From Candidatus Geothermocultor quzhuomuensis (GTDB lineage: Bacteria; Actinomycetota; Aquicultoria; Geothermocultorales; Geothermocultoraceae), in assembly GCA_015711795.1 (NCBI GenBank), contig JACVJC010000002.1:58115-122114 (forward strand): 64,000 bases of DNA, in the 5' to 3' direction. The translations under genes were made by a program, and so were the position numbers. The notes below the pieces were generated by a model. That model had not been told where the DNA came from. It searched no databases and was given only the letters and a program-made list of their open reading frames with translations. Numbering within the stretch: position 1 is the first letter of the stretch; every line of letters begins with the position of its first letter. This document shows positions 1-9,273 of the stretch, piece after piece.

Positions 1-18
1 CGAGGAGGCTCAAGGATA

Positions 19-909
19 TTGAATCTGTTAGAAAAACTGAAAAAGGGGTTGAGCAAAAGCCGCTATCAAATTAGGGGAAGCATTACTTCTTTAATTAATC
101 GAACGAAAAAAATTTCTGAAGAGACCTGGGGTGATTTAGAGGAAATTCTTGTTCAAGCAGATGTTGGAGTTGAGACAACTTTAAAATTGATTCAATCTTT
201 GCGAGAGAAAAGGGTTTCAAAGGAAAATCTTTTGGCTGAACTAAAAGAAGAAATCCTCAAAGATTTAGATAACCAAAATTCTTTAGAGTTAAAAGAGGGG
301 CTTAATATATTACTGATTGTAGGAGTTAATGGGACAGGGAAAACAACTTCAATTGCCAAAATTAGTTACTTATATAAGAAAAGAGGAAAGAAAGTCATTT
401 TAGCTGCGGCTGATACTTTTAGAGCTGCAGCAATTGAACAGCTAGAGGAATGGGCAAAAAAGATAGAAGTTGACTTGGTGAAACATCAAAGAGGGGGTAG
501 CCCTGCAGCCGTTGTTTATGATGCTGTTGAAGCTGCTTCAAAGAGAGATGCTGACCTTCTTATTATTGATACAGCTGGTCGCCTCCATACTTACTCTCAT
601 TTAATAGAAGAATTAAAGAAAATAAAGCGGGTGATTTTAAAGCTTTCACCCCAAGCTAACTTAAAAATCCTTTTAGTTCTTGATGCTACCTTTGGTGAAA
701 ATGCACTTTCCCAAGCAAAAACCTTCCAAGAAGGATTAGGACTTGATGGAATTATTTTAACTAAAATGGATGGAACAGCCAAAGGTGGAATCGTTATTCC
801 ACTGCGAAAAAAATTAGGCATTCCCATTAATTTTCTTGGGATTGGAGAAAACCTCGAAGATTTGGTTAGTTTTGAAGCCAAAGCCTTTATAGAAGCTCTC
901 TTTTCTTAA
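19..909 (+). CDS. ftsY: Signal recognition particle receptor FtsY
   Basis: SRP-receptor GTPase that docks ribosome-nascent chain-SRP complexes at the membrane for co-translational targeting. A short helical N domain (about residues 1-85) precedes the G domain. Visible GTPase motifs are GVNGTGKTT from about residue 101, the DTFRAAA segment, DTAGR and TKMDGTAKGG, and the protein ends on the usual FtsY tail (GIGENLEDL...F). At 296 aa it is an NG-only FtsY without the long acidic A domain of enterobacteria, as is normal for Gram-positive bacteria. The TTG start follows GAGGAGG with about ten bases between. The reading frame is open to the window edge, so a slightly longer N terminus cannot be excluded. 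Its stop shares TTAA with the convergent gene downstream. Confidence 0.95.
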   Translation: MNLLEKLKKGLSKSRYQIRGSITSLINRTKKISEETWGDLEEILVQADVGVETTLKLIQSLREKRVSKENLLAELKEEILKDLDNQNSLELKEGLNILLIVGVNGTGKTTSIAKISYLYKKRGKKVILAAADTFRAAAIEQLEEWAKKIEVDLVKHQRGGSPAAVVYDAVEAASKRDADLLIIDTAGRLHTYSHLIEELKKIKRVILKLSPQANLKILLVLDATFGENALSQAKTFQEGLGLDGIILTKMDGTAKGGIVIPLRKKLGIPINFLGIGENLEDLVSFEAKAFIEALFS

Positions 910-3900
910 TCACCTTTTCTAGGTTCTTCTAGAGCTTCACCTTTTTCCATCGATTTCAAGGCTTCAAGAGCGATTAATCGGATTTTCCTTTTTTTGTCTT
1001 TAGTTAATCTTTTAAGACCTTTAATTGCTTCTTCATTCTTAAAATGACTAAGCGCCCAGGCACATGCTGTTCTGACATCCTCACTCTTTGACCATTTTAA
1101 AAGGAATTTTTTTTCAAAAAGAGCTTTTAATAGGACTGGAATTGAGGACTCGTCTCCAATTTTCCCTAAAGTTAAACAAATTTCTATTTGTATAGGTTCG
1201 GGGGATGAATCTAAAAGTTCGTATAAGGAAGGGAGAGATTCTTTTGACTTAAGCTCACCTAGGGCTTTAACAGCCTCGAGGGCAACTGAAATGTTCTTAT
1301 CGTAAATGAAAGGGAGAATGTATTTTGCTTCTTCAGGTTGGGAAATTTTAGTAAATACATGGATAATTTTTTTTCTAATAAAGGGATTTGGGTGAGAGAT
1401 AAGTCTGGAAAAAGCTTCAAGAATTTGGGGGTTGCTAATTGAACTGAGAATGTCAATCAAAGCTATCAAAATTCTGGGAGAAGTTTTCGGAGTTAAAGCT
1501 TTTAAGGCAGGCTCAATAATTTTTTCCCTCATTAAATAAAGAGTTTTAACGATAATTTTATAAATTTCTACATCTTCTTTGGAAAGAAGTTCAATTAAAT
1601 TGGGAGCAGCCTTTTCCCCTAATTTTGCTAAAACAAGAGATGCCCCTTTTTGAGTTTCTTCGTTTCTTGATTTAAGGTCATTAATGAGGATATTGATAGT
1701 TTCGTTTTTAATTTTTTCCATTGCTTGGTTAACGGTTTCTTTTACTCTTTCAGCTTTTGCTTTTTTCTCTAACAACTCAAGAGATCGAGTTGCTTTAGAA
1801 AATTCCCCTCCTTTAATTTCTTGGACAATTTGTTTAGTTAAAATATTGACAAGAGGTGAAAGAACTTCATTTTCTTCTTCCTCTTCGATTATATGGTTCA
1901 AGCGTTCTGCCATTTGAATAAGGATATCCTTTTTCTTTTCCAGAAGCGGGCTTACTTCCTCAATTTTTTGAGCTATATCTTTTCTGTTAGGCGATGGATA
2001 ACTTAATTCATCAAGAAGCTTACTGATAATATTTTGAGTTAAATTTTCCTTCCCTTCTTCAGTTAAAAGTTGTTCAACTATTTTGGGAATTTCCTTTAAT
2101 CTTTCAGGTGTTAAGCTTTTTCTTAAAACTTCTTCTGCTTTTTGAGAAGCAACAAAGGGTGAGGTTTCTGGAGCTTCTTTTAACTGGTAAATTCCTCTTT
2201 TTTGGGCTAAGTCTATTAGCTTGTTCATAATTTTCTCAATTTCACTCTTTTTTATAGGTAATTCAGCTTTCCTCCCCGTCTCTTCGAGGGATCTTGCCAT
2301 TAATTTAGTTATTTTTTCAATTTTGTCATTGGGAAGAGTTGAAAAGATGATATCTTGAAAGCTTTCTTTGCCAGTTGTTTTTTTCAATAAAGAAACGATT
2401 TTTTCAGGGGCAAAAGAAGTGATAGTTTGACTAATTTGTTTATTTAATTTTTCTTGATCCTTAAGGTCAAGAGAGGATTTTAGTTTTTCCATTTTTTCAA
2501 GGATCTCTGCTGCCTTCTCTTCTTGAGATAAAATCTCGGAGAGAAAGAGAGAAAAGGAAGGTGATTGAGAAGGGCTAAGAAGCTGAATTAAGGCTTCTCT
2601 CCCTTCCTCCTCAGCAACTTTACCTTCCAAAACTTCACTTAAAATCTTTTGAAAATCGAGAGGAGAAGGGATAGTTTCAGGTATTTCTAGAGGAGGAATT
2701 TCTTTTGGCTGAATTGAAATTTTTGGTTCCCCTGCCTTGATCATCTCTTTTTCTTCTAGAGTGACATAGATTTTTTCATTTACTTTAATGTGAGTGATGG
2801 AACTTTCTTTAAGCAGAGCTTCTACGCCACCCTTTTCTTTAACAGTGGCAGGATTACTACTTAGCACCTTCAAAAGAGAGATAATTTCTTCTTCTGTTAA
2901 CCCTTTTTTAAAGGTGATACTTTTGATTCCTTGTTCAATAAAAATAGATGTAACAGCGGAAACATAAGTTTTCCCTTTTGCGTCAAGTTCATCTCCTTCT
3001 ACTAAAAGTTCTTTTTCCACTTCGCTCATTGTAAGGGAGCCCCTTTCATTTAAAAGGGGATTTAGGTTTTGTAAAGCTGTTTCAATAGAATCAACGATTA
3101 AGTGACTGGTTGGAGGATAAAGTTTGAGATTGATAAGAGCGGCTCTAAATGAGCGAAGAAATTCAGAAGTTTGCTCCAATTCCTCCCGGCTTAGGGGCTT
3201 TTTTGGTGGTATAACTTCTGGAGTGGGTAAAGAGGGAAGAAGCTGGTTTATCTTCTGCCAGATTTGATTGTGGTAAGAAAGAGCTTTTTCTCGATTATCT
3301 GACTTTGTAAAATGGTAAGCAAGAAAAGGAGCTGCTTCCTCAATCTTAGAAGCATAAAGCGCTTCGATAATTTCTCCAATTTTGTTGTGAAGAAGTTTCT
3401 TCTCTTTTTCTTCAACAATTTCAGAGAGCGCTTTTAATATTTCCTGACTTGTAAAATCAAACCTTTCATCACTTAAAGGTTTTTCTTCTTCAACTAATCC
3501 AATTTTTTTTATCTTATCAACTAGCTCAAGTACTTCGCTTTCACTTTTTTTACCTAATCCTTTAAGTATCTTTAAATCAATTCCTTTGCCTATAATTGAT
3601 GCTTGAACTAATGTTTCTTTAACCTCTTCATCTAATTTCTGGAGTCTTTGCTTAATTACATCTTTCAGGGTTGTTGGAAGTTTGCTTGGTTCAATTGAGC
3701 CAAATAACCAGCGGCCATTTTCAAAATAAATGAGTTTTTCCTCAACTAAAAGGTTAAGAAGCTGTTCAATGAAAAGGGGATTACCAGAAGTAATTTCAAA
3801 GAAAGTTTCGAGAAAGCTAGGCTCCAGGGATATTTGAGGGAAGTTTAATTCAATAATTTCTTTTGTCTTTTCTTTACTTAAGTTTTCAAGTGAAATTTCG

Positions 3901-5078
3901 TCAATAAGCCCTTTTTCTTTAAGCTCTTCTTTTATTTCTAAAAGCTTTTCTCCTTTAAACTCAAAAGGGGTGTAGGTAGCTAGAACAATAAGGGGTGATT
4001 GAAGAAGTGACTGAGCTAGAAGAGGGATTAATTCAAGTGATAACTCATCAGCTAATTGAAAATCGTCAATAGCGAGGAGGGTAGTTCTTTCTGTTGAGAT
4101 CTCTTTAAATGTTTTGATAATAACCTCGGGTAAACTTTCTCCACTTTCTTGAGAAGGGATTGGGAAGGCTAAATCTTTAAGTTCTGGTATTATTTTTAAT
4201 AAATCTTTTCCAAAAAGAGACAATATTTTTTGGGAAGTTTTGCTTTCTTTATTTTGAATAAGATAATTCTTAATAAGCGAGGCAAAGAGGTAGAAAGGTT
4301 CGAGCATTTTTATTTCTTCGCCTGATGTAAATAAGTAGGCAAAGCCCCTCTCTTCAGCTTTTTTGAGGATTTCAGTTAACAACCTTGTTTTACCAACTCC
4401 ATGTTCACCTTTAATTAAAGTGAAATTCCATTTACCTTGTTTAGCTAAATCAAGGAGAGAATTGATTTGAGATATTTGCTCATCTCGACCGACTAATGCT
4501 TTAAAACTAGGAAGAATTGGAGGGGCAACCTCTTTTGGTATTAAGGAAAAGAGAGAGACACGATTTCTTCCCATCTTTTTAGAGGCATAGAGAGCCTTAT
4601 CAGCTGCTTCAATTAAATCTTTTGCCGTTTGAGCGTCATCGGGGAAGGAAGCTAAACCAGCACTTAAAGTAACCTTAAGGTTAAACTGAGGAAGACAAGG
4701 GGTATCCGCAACAATTTGAACAAGTTTATTGAGAATTGGTTGAGCTTCTTCCTTTGATGTTTCTGGAAAAAGGATGGCAAATTCATCGCCAGCGTATCTT
4801 GTTACAATATCTTTATCTCTAACATTTTCTTTTAAAAGTAAGGCAACTTTGCTTAAAACTTCATCACCAGCTAAATGGCCATAAGTGTCATTAATTTCTT
4901 TAAAGTGGTCAACATCAATCATACAAAAAGAGAAGGGATAGTTTTTAGTTTGATTTTTTTTAATTATTTGAGGAAGTTGTTGGAAAAGATACCGCCGATT
5001 GTAAAGGTTAGTTAATTCATCTGTGAGCGCTAAATAGATTAAGCTTTCTGGTGAAGGTTTTAATTCGTTATCTTTCAT
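906..5078 (-). CDS. GGDEF diguanylate cyclase - AAA ATPase - HEAT-repeat giant regulator
   Basis: A 1390-aa multidomain signalling protein. Residues about 10-175 form a GGDEF domain with active-site AGDEF and, five residues before it, RDKD matching the RxxD inhibitory c-di-GMP site, so it may be a product-inhibited diguanylate cyclase. From about residue 190 comes an ORC/AAA_16-type ATPase with Walker A GEHGVGKTR and Walker B LLAIDDFQ, resembling the ATPase part of MalT/adenylate-cyclase-type regulators. The long middle (about 640-1150) is charged and helical with no family I can name. The C terminus (about 1170-1380) looks like HEAT repeats (LGEKAAPNLIELL, LGELKSKESLPSLYELL). The ATG has only a weak ribosome site (AGGGATT). 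It is monocistronic and converges on ftsY with a 4-bp overlap. GGDEF and ATPase calls are firm; the overall role is unknown. Confidence 0.85.
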   Translation of the reverse strand: MKDNELKPSPESLIYLALTDELTNLYNRRYLFQQLPQIIKKNQTKNYPFSFCMIDVDHFKEINDTYGHLAGDEVLSKVALLLKENVRDKDIVTRYAGDEFAILFPETSKEEAQPILNKLVQIVADTPCLPQFNLKVTLSAGLASFPDDAQTAKDLIEAADKALYASKKMGRNRVSLFSLIPKEVAPPILPSFKALVGRDEQISQINSLLDLAKQGKWNFTLIKGEHGVGKTRLLTEILKKAEERGFAYLFTSGEEIKMLEPFYLFASLIKNYLIQNKESKTSQKILSLFGKDLLKIIPELKDLAFPIPSQESGESLPEVIIKTFKEISTERTTLLAIDDFQLADELSLELIPLLAQSLLQSPLIVLATYTPFEFKGEKLLEIKEELKEKGLIDEISLENLSKEKTKEIIELNFPQISLEPSFLETFFEITSGNPLFIEQLLNLLVEEKLIYFENGRWLFGSIEPSKLPTTLKDVIKQRLQKLDEEVKETLVQASIIGKGIDLKILKGLGKKSESEVLELVDKIKKIGLVEEEKPLSDERFDFTSQEILKALSEIVEEKEKKLLHNKIGEIIEALYASKIEEAAPFLAYHFTKSDNREKALSYHNQIWQKINQLLPSLPTPEVIPPKKPLSREELEQTSEFLRSFRAALINLKLYPPTSHLIVDSIETALQNLNPLLNERGSLTMSEVEKELLVEGDELDAKGKTYVSAVTSIFIEQGIKSITFKKGLTEEEIISLLKVLSSNPATVKEKGGVEALLKESSITHIKVNEKIYVTLEEKEMIKAGEPKISIQPKEIPPLEIPETIPSPLDFQKILSEVLEGKVAEEEGREALIQLLSPSQSPSFSLFLSEILSQEEKAAEILEKMEKLKSSLDLKDQEKLNKQISQTITSFAPEKIVSLLKKTTGKESFQDIIFSTLPNDKIEKITKLMARSLEETGRKAELPIKKSEIEKIMNKLIDLAQKRGIYQLKEAPETSPFVASQKAEEVLRKSLTPERLKEIPKIVEQLLTEEGKENLTQNIISKLLDELSYPSPNRKDIAQKIEEVSPLLEKKKDILIQMAERLNHIIEEEEENEVLSPLVNILTKQIVQEIKGGEFSKATRSLELLEKKAKAERVKETVNQAMEKIKNETINILINDLKSRNEETQKGASLVLAKLGEKAAPNLIELLSKEDVEIYKIIVKTLYLMREKIIEPALKALTPKTSPRILIALIDILSSISNPQILEAFSRLISHPNPFIRKKIIHVFTKISQPEEAKYILPFIYDKNISVALEAVKALGELKSKESLPSLYELLDSSPEPIQIEICLTLGKIGDESSIPVLLKALFEKKFLLKWSKSEDVRTACAWALSHFKNEEAIKGLKRLTKDKKRKIRLIALEALKSMEKGEALEEPRKGD

Positions 5079-5438
5079 TTGAATCCCTAATAAATAAAAA
5101 ACTTAGGCTTTAATTTTATAATTGTAATTTATAAATCCTTTTCATAAATCCTCAACCTAGATCATTTTTAAATTCGAATATCGAAATTCTAAATTCCTGC
5201 TTGCAACAGAAAAGCGAAACAAATTTCAAATTTTATTTCCATTCGTATTCCTTCTTTCTCCCTTAATCCTATCTTTTCTTCCACCTTGGCCCAAAAAGCT
5301 TGAGCACTTTTAAAGGTAATTTATGTCAATATAATTATATCAATATTTGAATTGTTCCTCACCTATGATAAGTTATTAGAGGATAGAGAACAAGTAACAG
5401 GTAACAACAAATAACTGCTAATTGTGTTAGTTAGATAG
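5079..5438. other. Intergenic region between divergent genes
   Basis: 360 bases with no credible reading frame, very AT-rich, separating the minus-strand GGDEF gene from the plus-strand peptidase. The half next to the peptidase carries a promoter-like sequence (listed separately). The half next to the GGDEF gene is AT-rich with several TATAAT-like hexamers, but none paired with a clear -35. Confidence 0.5.
5347..5374 (+). promoter_or_regulatory. Promoter, extended -10 type, upstream of peptidase T-like gene
   Basis: TTGAAT, 16-base spacer, TAAGTT, with TG one base before the -10 (TGaTAAGTT). It lies about 65 bases before the start codon. Sequence match only. Confidence 0.5.
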
Positions 5439-5447
5439 GTGGGTAGT

Positions 5448-6578
5448 GTGAAAGATTTGCCTAGGGCTGTTCAGACATTTATTGAGTTAGTTAAGATTCC
5501 AAGTCCTTCTTTTAGAGAAAAAGATTTTTGTTTTCACCTTAAAAAAATTTTAGAAGAGTTAGGGTTGGAAGTATTTATTGATGATGCCGGAGAAAAGATC
5601 GGTGGCAATTGTGGAAATTTAATTGCTATTTTACCTTCAAATGAGCCATCTTATCCGCCTCTTTTGTTTAATTCTCACTTGGACACAGTTGAGCCATGCG
5701 ATGACATTAAACCAGTAATTGAGGGAGATTTAATTAAAAGTGACGGTAAAACTATCTTAGGAGCGGATGACAAAGTTGGAATTGCAGCTATTATCGAAGC
5801 ATTAAAGAGGGTGATTGAAAATAATTTAAATCATGGGAGGTTAGAATTAGTTTTTACAGTGGGGGAAGAAAAAGGGCTTTTGGGAGCGAAAAATCTTGAC
5901 CTATCGATTTTTCAAGCTCAAGCCGGCTTTGTTCTCGACTCAGAAGGGGAAGTTGGGAAGGTAGTCATTAAGGCTCCTTCACAGGATTATTTCAAAGCTA
6001 CTTTCAAAGGTAAAGCTGCTCATGCAGGCGTTTGCCCAGAAAGCGGCGTAAATTCAATTCAAATTGCTTCTCGAGCAATCTCCAAAATGAAATTGGGTCG
6101 GATTGATTATGAAACGACAGCTAACATTGGTTTAATCAAAGGAGGACTGGCAATTAACATTGTTCCAGAAGAAACTGTGATTGAGGGGGAAGCAAGAAGC
6201 CATAATGAGAGAAAACTAACTTGTCAAATCGAAAAGATGAGAAGAGAAGCTGAGAAAGAAGCTAAAAAAATGGGTGGGGAAGTGAAGGTAGAAGTAACTC
6301 GCCTTTACAATTCCTTTCATCTTGATAAAAAGAGCCTTCCCTTAAGAATTGCCTCAAAAGCCTTGAAGCTACTTGGTGTGAAACCTATATATTTTTCAAC
6401 CGGTGGCGGCTCCGATACCAACATCTTCAATCAAAAAAATATTCCTTGCTTAAGTTTAGGGGTTGGAGCTTCTAATGTTCATACAACTGCAGAAACAACA
6501 ACCATTAGTTCGCTTGAAAAATTAACTGCTCTCATTTTAAAGATAATTGAAGTGAGTAAGGATTTTAAAGATGGCTGA
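5448..6578 (+). CDS. M20-family metallopeptidase, peptidase T-like
   Basis: Zinc-dependent exopeptidase of the M20/M25/M40 superfamily, closest in pattern to the PepT-like tripeptidase group; probably a cytoplasmic enzyme releasing residues from short peptides. Expected metal ligands are visible: FNSHLDTVEP (His, Asp), LGADDKVG (bridging Asp), TVGEEKGLLGA (catalytic and metal Glu), the LDSEGEVG acid, and a late His in GVGASNVHTTAE. The dimerisation lid sits between. The track begins at GTG 5439, but GTG 5448 has GGTGG five bases upstream and is preferred (377 aa). The next gene overlaps by 8 bases, so they are co-transcribed. An oligopeptide importer elsewhere in the window could supply substrates (inference). 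Confidence 0.88.
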   Translation: MKDLPRAVQTFIELVKIPSPSFREKDFCFHLKKILEELGLEVFIDDAGEKIGGNCGNLIAILPSNEPSYPPLLFNSHLDTVEPCDDIKPVIEGDLIKSDGKTILGADDKVGIAAIIEALKRVIENNLNHGRLELVFTVGEEKGLLGAKNLDLSIFQAQAGFVLDSEGEVGKVVIKAPSQDYFKATFKGKAAHAGVCPESGVNSIQIASRAISKMKLGRIDYETTANIGLIKGGLAINIVPEETVIEGEARSHNERKLTCQIEKMRREAEKEAKKMGGEVKVEVTRLYNSFHLDKKSLPLRIASKALKLLGVKPIYFSTGGGSDTNIFNQKNIPCLSLGVGASNVHTTAETTTISSLEKLTALILKIIEVSKDFKDG

Positions 6579-7674
6579 AGAGAGAATCAATTTTAAAAAA
6601 GGAAAGGTCATTAAGATTATTAAAGCTTATGAGGGACTAACCTTAGTTGAAGTGAAAGTCGATGGACTTAAAAATCAAGCTATTAACTATGAGTATTTAA
6701 CTGGAGCTATTTCACCAGGTGATGAAGTTATTTTAAACACAACCGCACTTGACTTAGGGCTAGGCTCTGGGGGTTTCCATTTCGTTCTTTGGAATACCAG
6801 ATATTCTCGCTTAAGCTTTCCTGCTCCAGGTCATATAATGAAGCTGAGGTATACACCTTTTCAGTTAAAGTGCCTGGCTTTTGAAGAAAGGGAAAGCCCT
6901 TACCATTACGATATAAAAAATAAAGTAAATCTGGAAAAAATGCCCGTTATTATAGGTTCTCTTCATAGTCAACTTCCAGCTATTGCATTAACCTTAAAAA
7001 AACTTCTGCCTAAGTTGAAGATTTCTTATATTATGACTGATGGGGGAGCTTTACCCATTTATTTTAGTGACAATGTTAGGTATTTAAAAGAAAGAGGAGT
7101 AATTGATAAAACTATCACCATTGGAAATGCTTTTGGCGGTGACCTTGAAGCCGTTAATATCTATTCTGGTCTTATCGCAGCTAAAGAAGTGGTTCAGTCT
7201 GATGTTGCAATCGTCATTATGGGTCCAGGTATTTTAGGGACTGGGACAGCCCTAGGTCACACTGGTTTGGAGCAAGGAGAAATTATCAATGCAGTTAATA
7301 TCTTGAAAGGATTTCCCATTGCTGTTCCTCGAATGCATTTTAAGGAAAAACGAAAGAGACATTATGGTATAAGCCATCATACGATAACTTCTCTTTCCCT
7401 TATTGCTTTAACCCCTTGTGTTCTTCCTTTGCCTCAAATTGAGAGAGGTAAAATGGATTATGTTCTTAATCAATTAGAAGAGTCAGGCATTAGCTTGATG
7501 CATAAAATTGAAATTGTTGATGCTTCTATAACTTTATCGGTTTTAAAGGAGGTTCCTCTCAGTTTAAACACTATGGGGCGGGGAATTGATGAAGAACCAG
7601 AATTTTTCATGGCAGCTGGCTCTTCTGCCGTTTACTTAAGGGAAAAGCTAAAAAACAAAGAAAGTGAAAAGTAA
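6571..7674 (+). CDS. DUF3866 family protein
   Basis: A 367-aa cytoplasmic protein of the DUF3866 family, known mainly from Gram-positive lineages; no biochemical function is established. The N-terminal 80 residues look like a small beta-rich domain (KVIKIIKAYEGLTLVEVKVDG), followed by an alpha/beta domain with glycine-rich loops (MGPGILGTGTALGHTGLEQG) that resemble nucleotide or phosphate-binding loops. No transmembrane segment is seen. The ATG overlaps the last 8 bases of the peptidase gene, so translation is probably coupled. The pairing with an M20 peptidase is the only functional hint here. Confidence 0.85.
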   Translation: MAEERINFKKGKVIKIIKAYEGLTLVEVKVDGLKNQAINYEYLTGAISPGDEVILNTTALDLGLGSGGFHFVLWNTRYSRLSFPAPGHIMKLRYTPFQLKCLAFEERESPYHYDIKNKVNLEKMPVIIGSLHSQLPAIALTLKKLLPKLKISYIMTDGGALPIYFSDNVRYLKERGVIDKTITIGNAFGGDLEAVNIYSGLIAAKEVVQSDVAIVIMGPGILGTGTALGHTGLEQGEIINAVNILKGFPIAVPRMHFKEKRKRHYGISHHTITSLSLIALTPCVLPLPQIERGKMDYVLNQLEESGISLMHKIEIVDASITLSVLKEVPLSLNTMGRGIDEEPEFFMAAGSSAVYLREKLKNKESEK

Positions 7675-7829
7675 AAGGGGAGTGGAGAGCAGCGAAAAGC
7701 GAGTTGAAAATGATGGGGCTAGCACCTTGCCCAGCTTAGGGATAAGTTTGTCAGAAGGGAGCGAAAAAGTAGGTATCAGATACTCGATGGAGAAAAGGTA
7801 AAGGGTAAAAATTAAAAAGGTTGGTGAGT

Positions 7830-8393
7830 ATGGACAAAGTTAAAGGTTATAAAGTGCTCAATTCTGAGCTTAAATATCAAGGAATAGTTCTTAATGTCTT
7901 TCTTGATAAAGTAAAGTTCCCTAATGGTAAGGTATTTTTGAGAGAAGTTGTTAAGCATCGAGGAGCAGTTGGAATTGTTCCCTTAAATTTAAAAAATGAA
8001 GTTATTTTAGTTAGGCAATATCGTCATCCTGTTAGTGAGGAATTATTAGAGATTCCTGCCGGCTTGCTTGATAAAGGCGAATCTCCACTTGATTGTGTTC
8101 GTCGTGAAGTAGAGGAAGAAACTGGCTTTACTTGTTCTCAAATCATTGAAATGGCTAGATTTTATACTACTCCTGGCTGTAGTGATGAGACTTTTTATCT
8201 CTACCTAGGCTTAAATGCTCAAGCTGGTGAGAGAAGACTTGAAGAGGATGAGATAATTGAAGTGGAAACTTATCCCATTAAGAAGGCAATTGAGTTAATT
8301 AATCAAGGGAAAATAAAGGATGGAAAAACAATCATTGGTTTACTAATGGCTTACAACTATCTTCAGCAGAAGGAAGAGATAAGAGATGAATAA
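7830..8393 (+). CDS. nudF: NUDIX hydrolase, ADP-ribose pyrophosphatase family
   Basis: Hydrolyses ADP-ribose or related nucleoside diphosphate derivatives to AMP and a sugar phosphate. The full Nudix box GX5EX7REVxEExGF is present around residues 82-104 (GLLDKGESPLDCVRREVEEE), preceded by the family's VRQYRHP segment. About 187 aa is standard. The track starts at TTG 7821, but ATG 7830 has AAAAAGG nine bases upstream and fits family N termini better. The stop overlaps the recombinase start by 8 bases, placing it in an operon with xerD and deoB. Confidence 0.88.
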   Translation: MDKVKGYKVLNSELKYQGIVLNVFLDKVKFPNGKVFLREVVKHRGAVGIVPLNLKNEVILVRQYRHPVSEELLEIPAGLLDKGESPLDCVRREVEEETGFTCSQIIEMARFYTTPGCSDETFYLYLGLNAQAGERRLEEDEIIEVETYPIKKAIELINQGKIKDGKTIIGLLMAYNYLQQKEEIRDE

Positions 8394-9270
8394 GGAGTTT
8401 AGAGAATACTTAAATTATTTGCTTGTTGAAAAAGGGGTTTCTCGAAATACATTTCAATCTTACCAAAGGGATTTATTAGATTATCTCTTATTTTTAAGAA
8501 AGAAAGGCTTATCTCTTAATAAGGCTCAAGATGAGGATTTAATAGCTTTTTTATCTCAAAAGAAATATTCACCCACAACAGCTAGGAGAAAAATCTCTTC
8601 AGTTAAGGGATTTTATCGGTTTTTACTGATGGAGGGAAAAATTACCCAGCTTAATTTAGATTTTTCTTTGCCCAAAATTCCCAAGAAATTACCTGAAGTC
8701 CTTACTATTAGAGAGATAAATAAACTTTTAAATACTCCTCAGGGAGATAGTCCAGTGTCTTTTCGAGACCGCGCTCTTCTTGAGGTTTTATATGGGGCTG
8801 GCTTGAGGGTTTCTGAACTTATTTCCTTAAATCTCGGAGACATTAGTTTGAAAAAGGGCAATTTAAGGTGTTTTGGCAAAGGGGCTAAAGAAAGAATTGT
8901 CCCCTTGGGAAGATATGCTATCCACGCTCTTTCCCATTATTTAGTTCGGGGGAGACCCTTGCTCGTTAAAGGCTTAAGAGAATCAGCTCTCTTTGTTAAT
9001 CAGCGAGGCAAGAGGTTAACCCGTCAGGGATGCTGGTTGATTTTAAAAAAATATGCAAAACAAGCAGGGATAAAGAAAATTCATCCTCATTCTCTTAGAC
9101 ACTCATTTGCTTCTCACTTGCTAGAAGGTGGGGCTGATTTACGCTCTGTTCAAGAGCTTTTAGGCCATTCAAGCATTACCACAACTCAAATCTACACTCA
9201 TCTGAGCAAAGGTAAATTGAGAGAGATTTATGAAGCAGCTCACCCCCGAGCGAGAATGGAGAAAGATTAA
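8386..9270 (+). CDS. xerD: Tyrosine recombinase XerD/XerC
   Basis: Site-specific recombinase of the Xer family, which resolves chromosome dimers at dif near division. The N-terminal SAM-like core-binding domain covers about residues 1-85. The catalytic domain shows Arg in GAGLRVSELISL, Lys in GKGAKERIVPL, HSLRHSFASHLL (HxxR), LGHSSITTTQIYTH (His and nucleophile Tyr). Length (294 aa) and lack of extra domains match XerC/XerD rather than a phage integrase. Nudix-xerD-deoB gene order is also seen in Gram-positive genomes. The ATG overlaps the nudix stop by 8 bases. No dif site was recognised in the window. Confidence 0.93.
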   Translation: MNKEFREYLNYLLVEKGVSRNTFQSYQRDLLDYLLFLRKKGLSLNKAQDEDLIAFLSQKKYSPTTARRKISSVKGFYRFLLMEGKITQLNLDFSLPKIPKKLPEVLTIREINKLLNTPQGDSPVSFRDRALLEVLYGAGLRVSELISLNLGDISLKKGNLRCFGKGAKERIVPLGRYAIHALSHYLVRGRPLLVKGLRESALFVNQRGKRLTRQGCWLILKKYAKQAGIKKIHPHSLRHSFASHLLEGGADLRSVQELLGHSSITTTQIYTHLSKGKLREIYEAAHPRARMEKD

Positions 9271-9273
9271 CCA

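Noticed and set aside
8386-9270. Phage or integron integrase
   Set aside because: Size and motifs match the chromosomal XerC/XerD type, and it sits between housekeeping genes in a tight operon; no att sites or phage genes.
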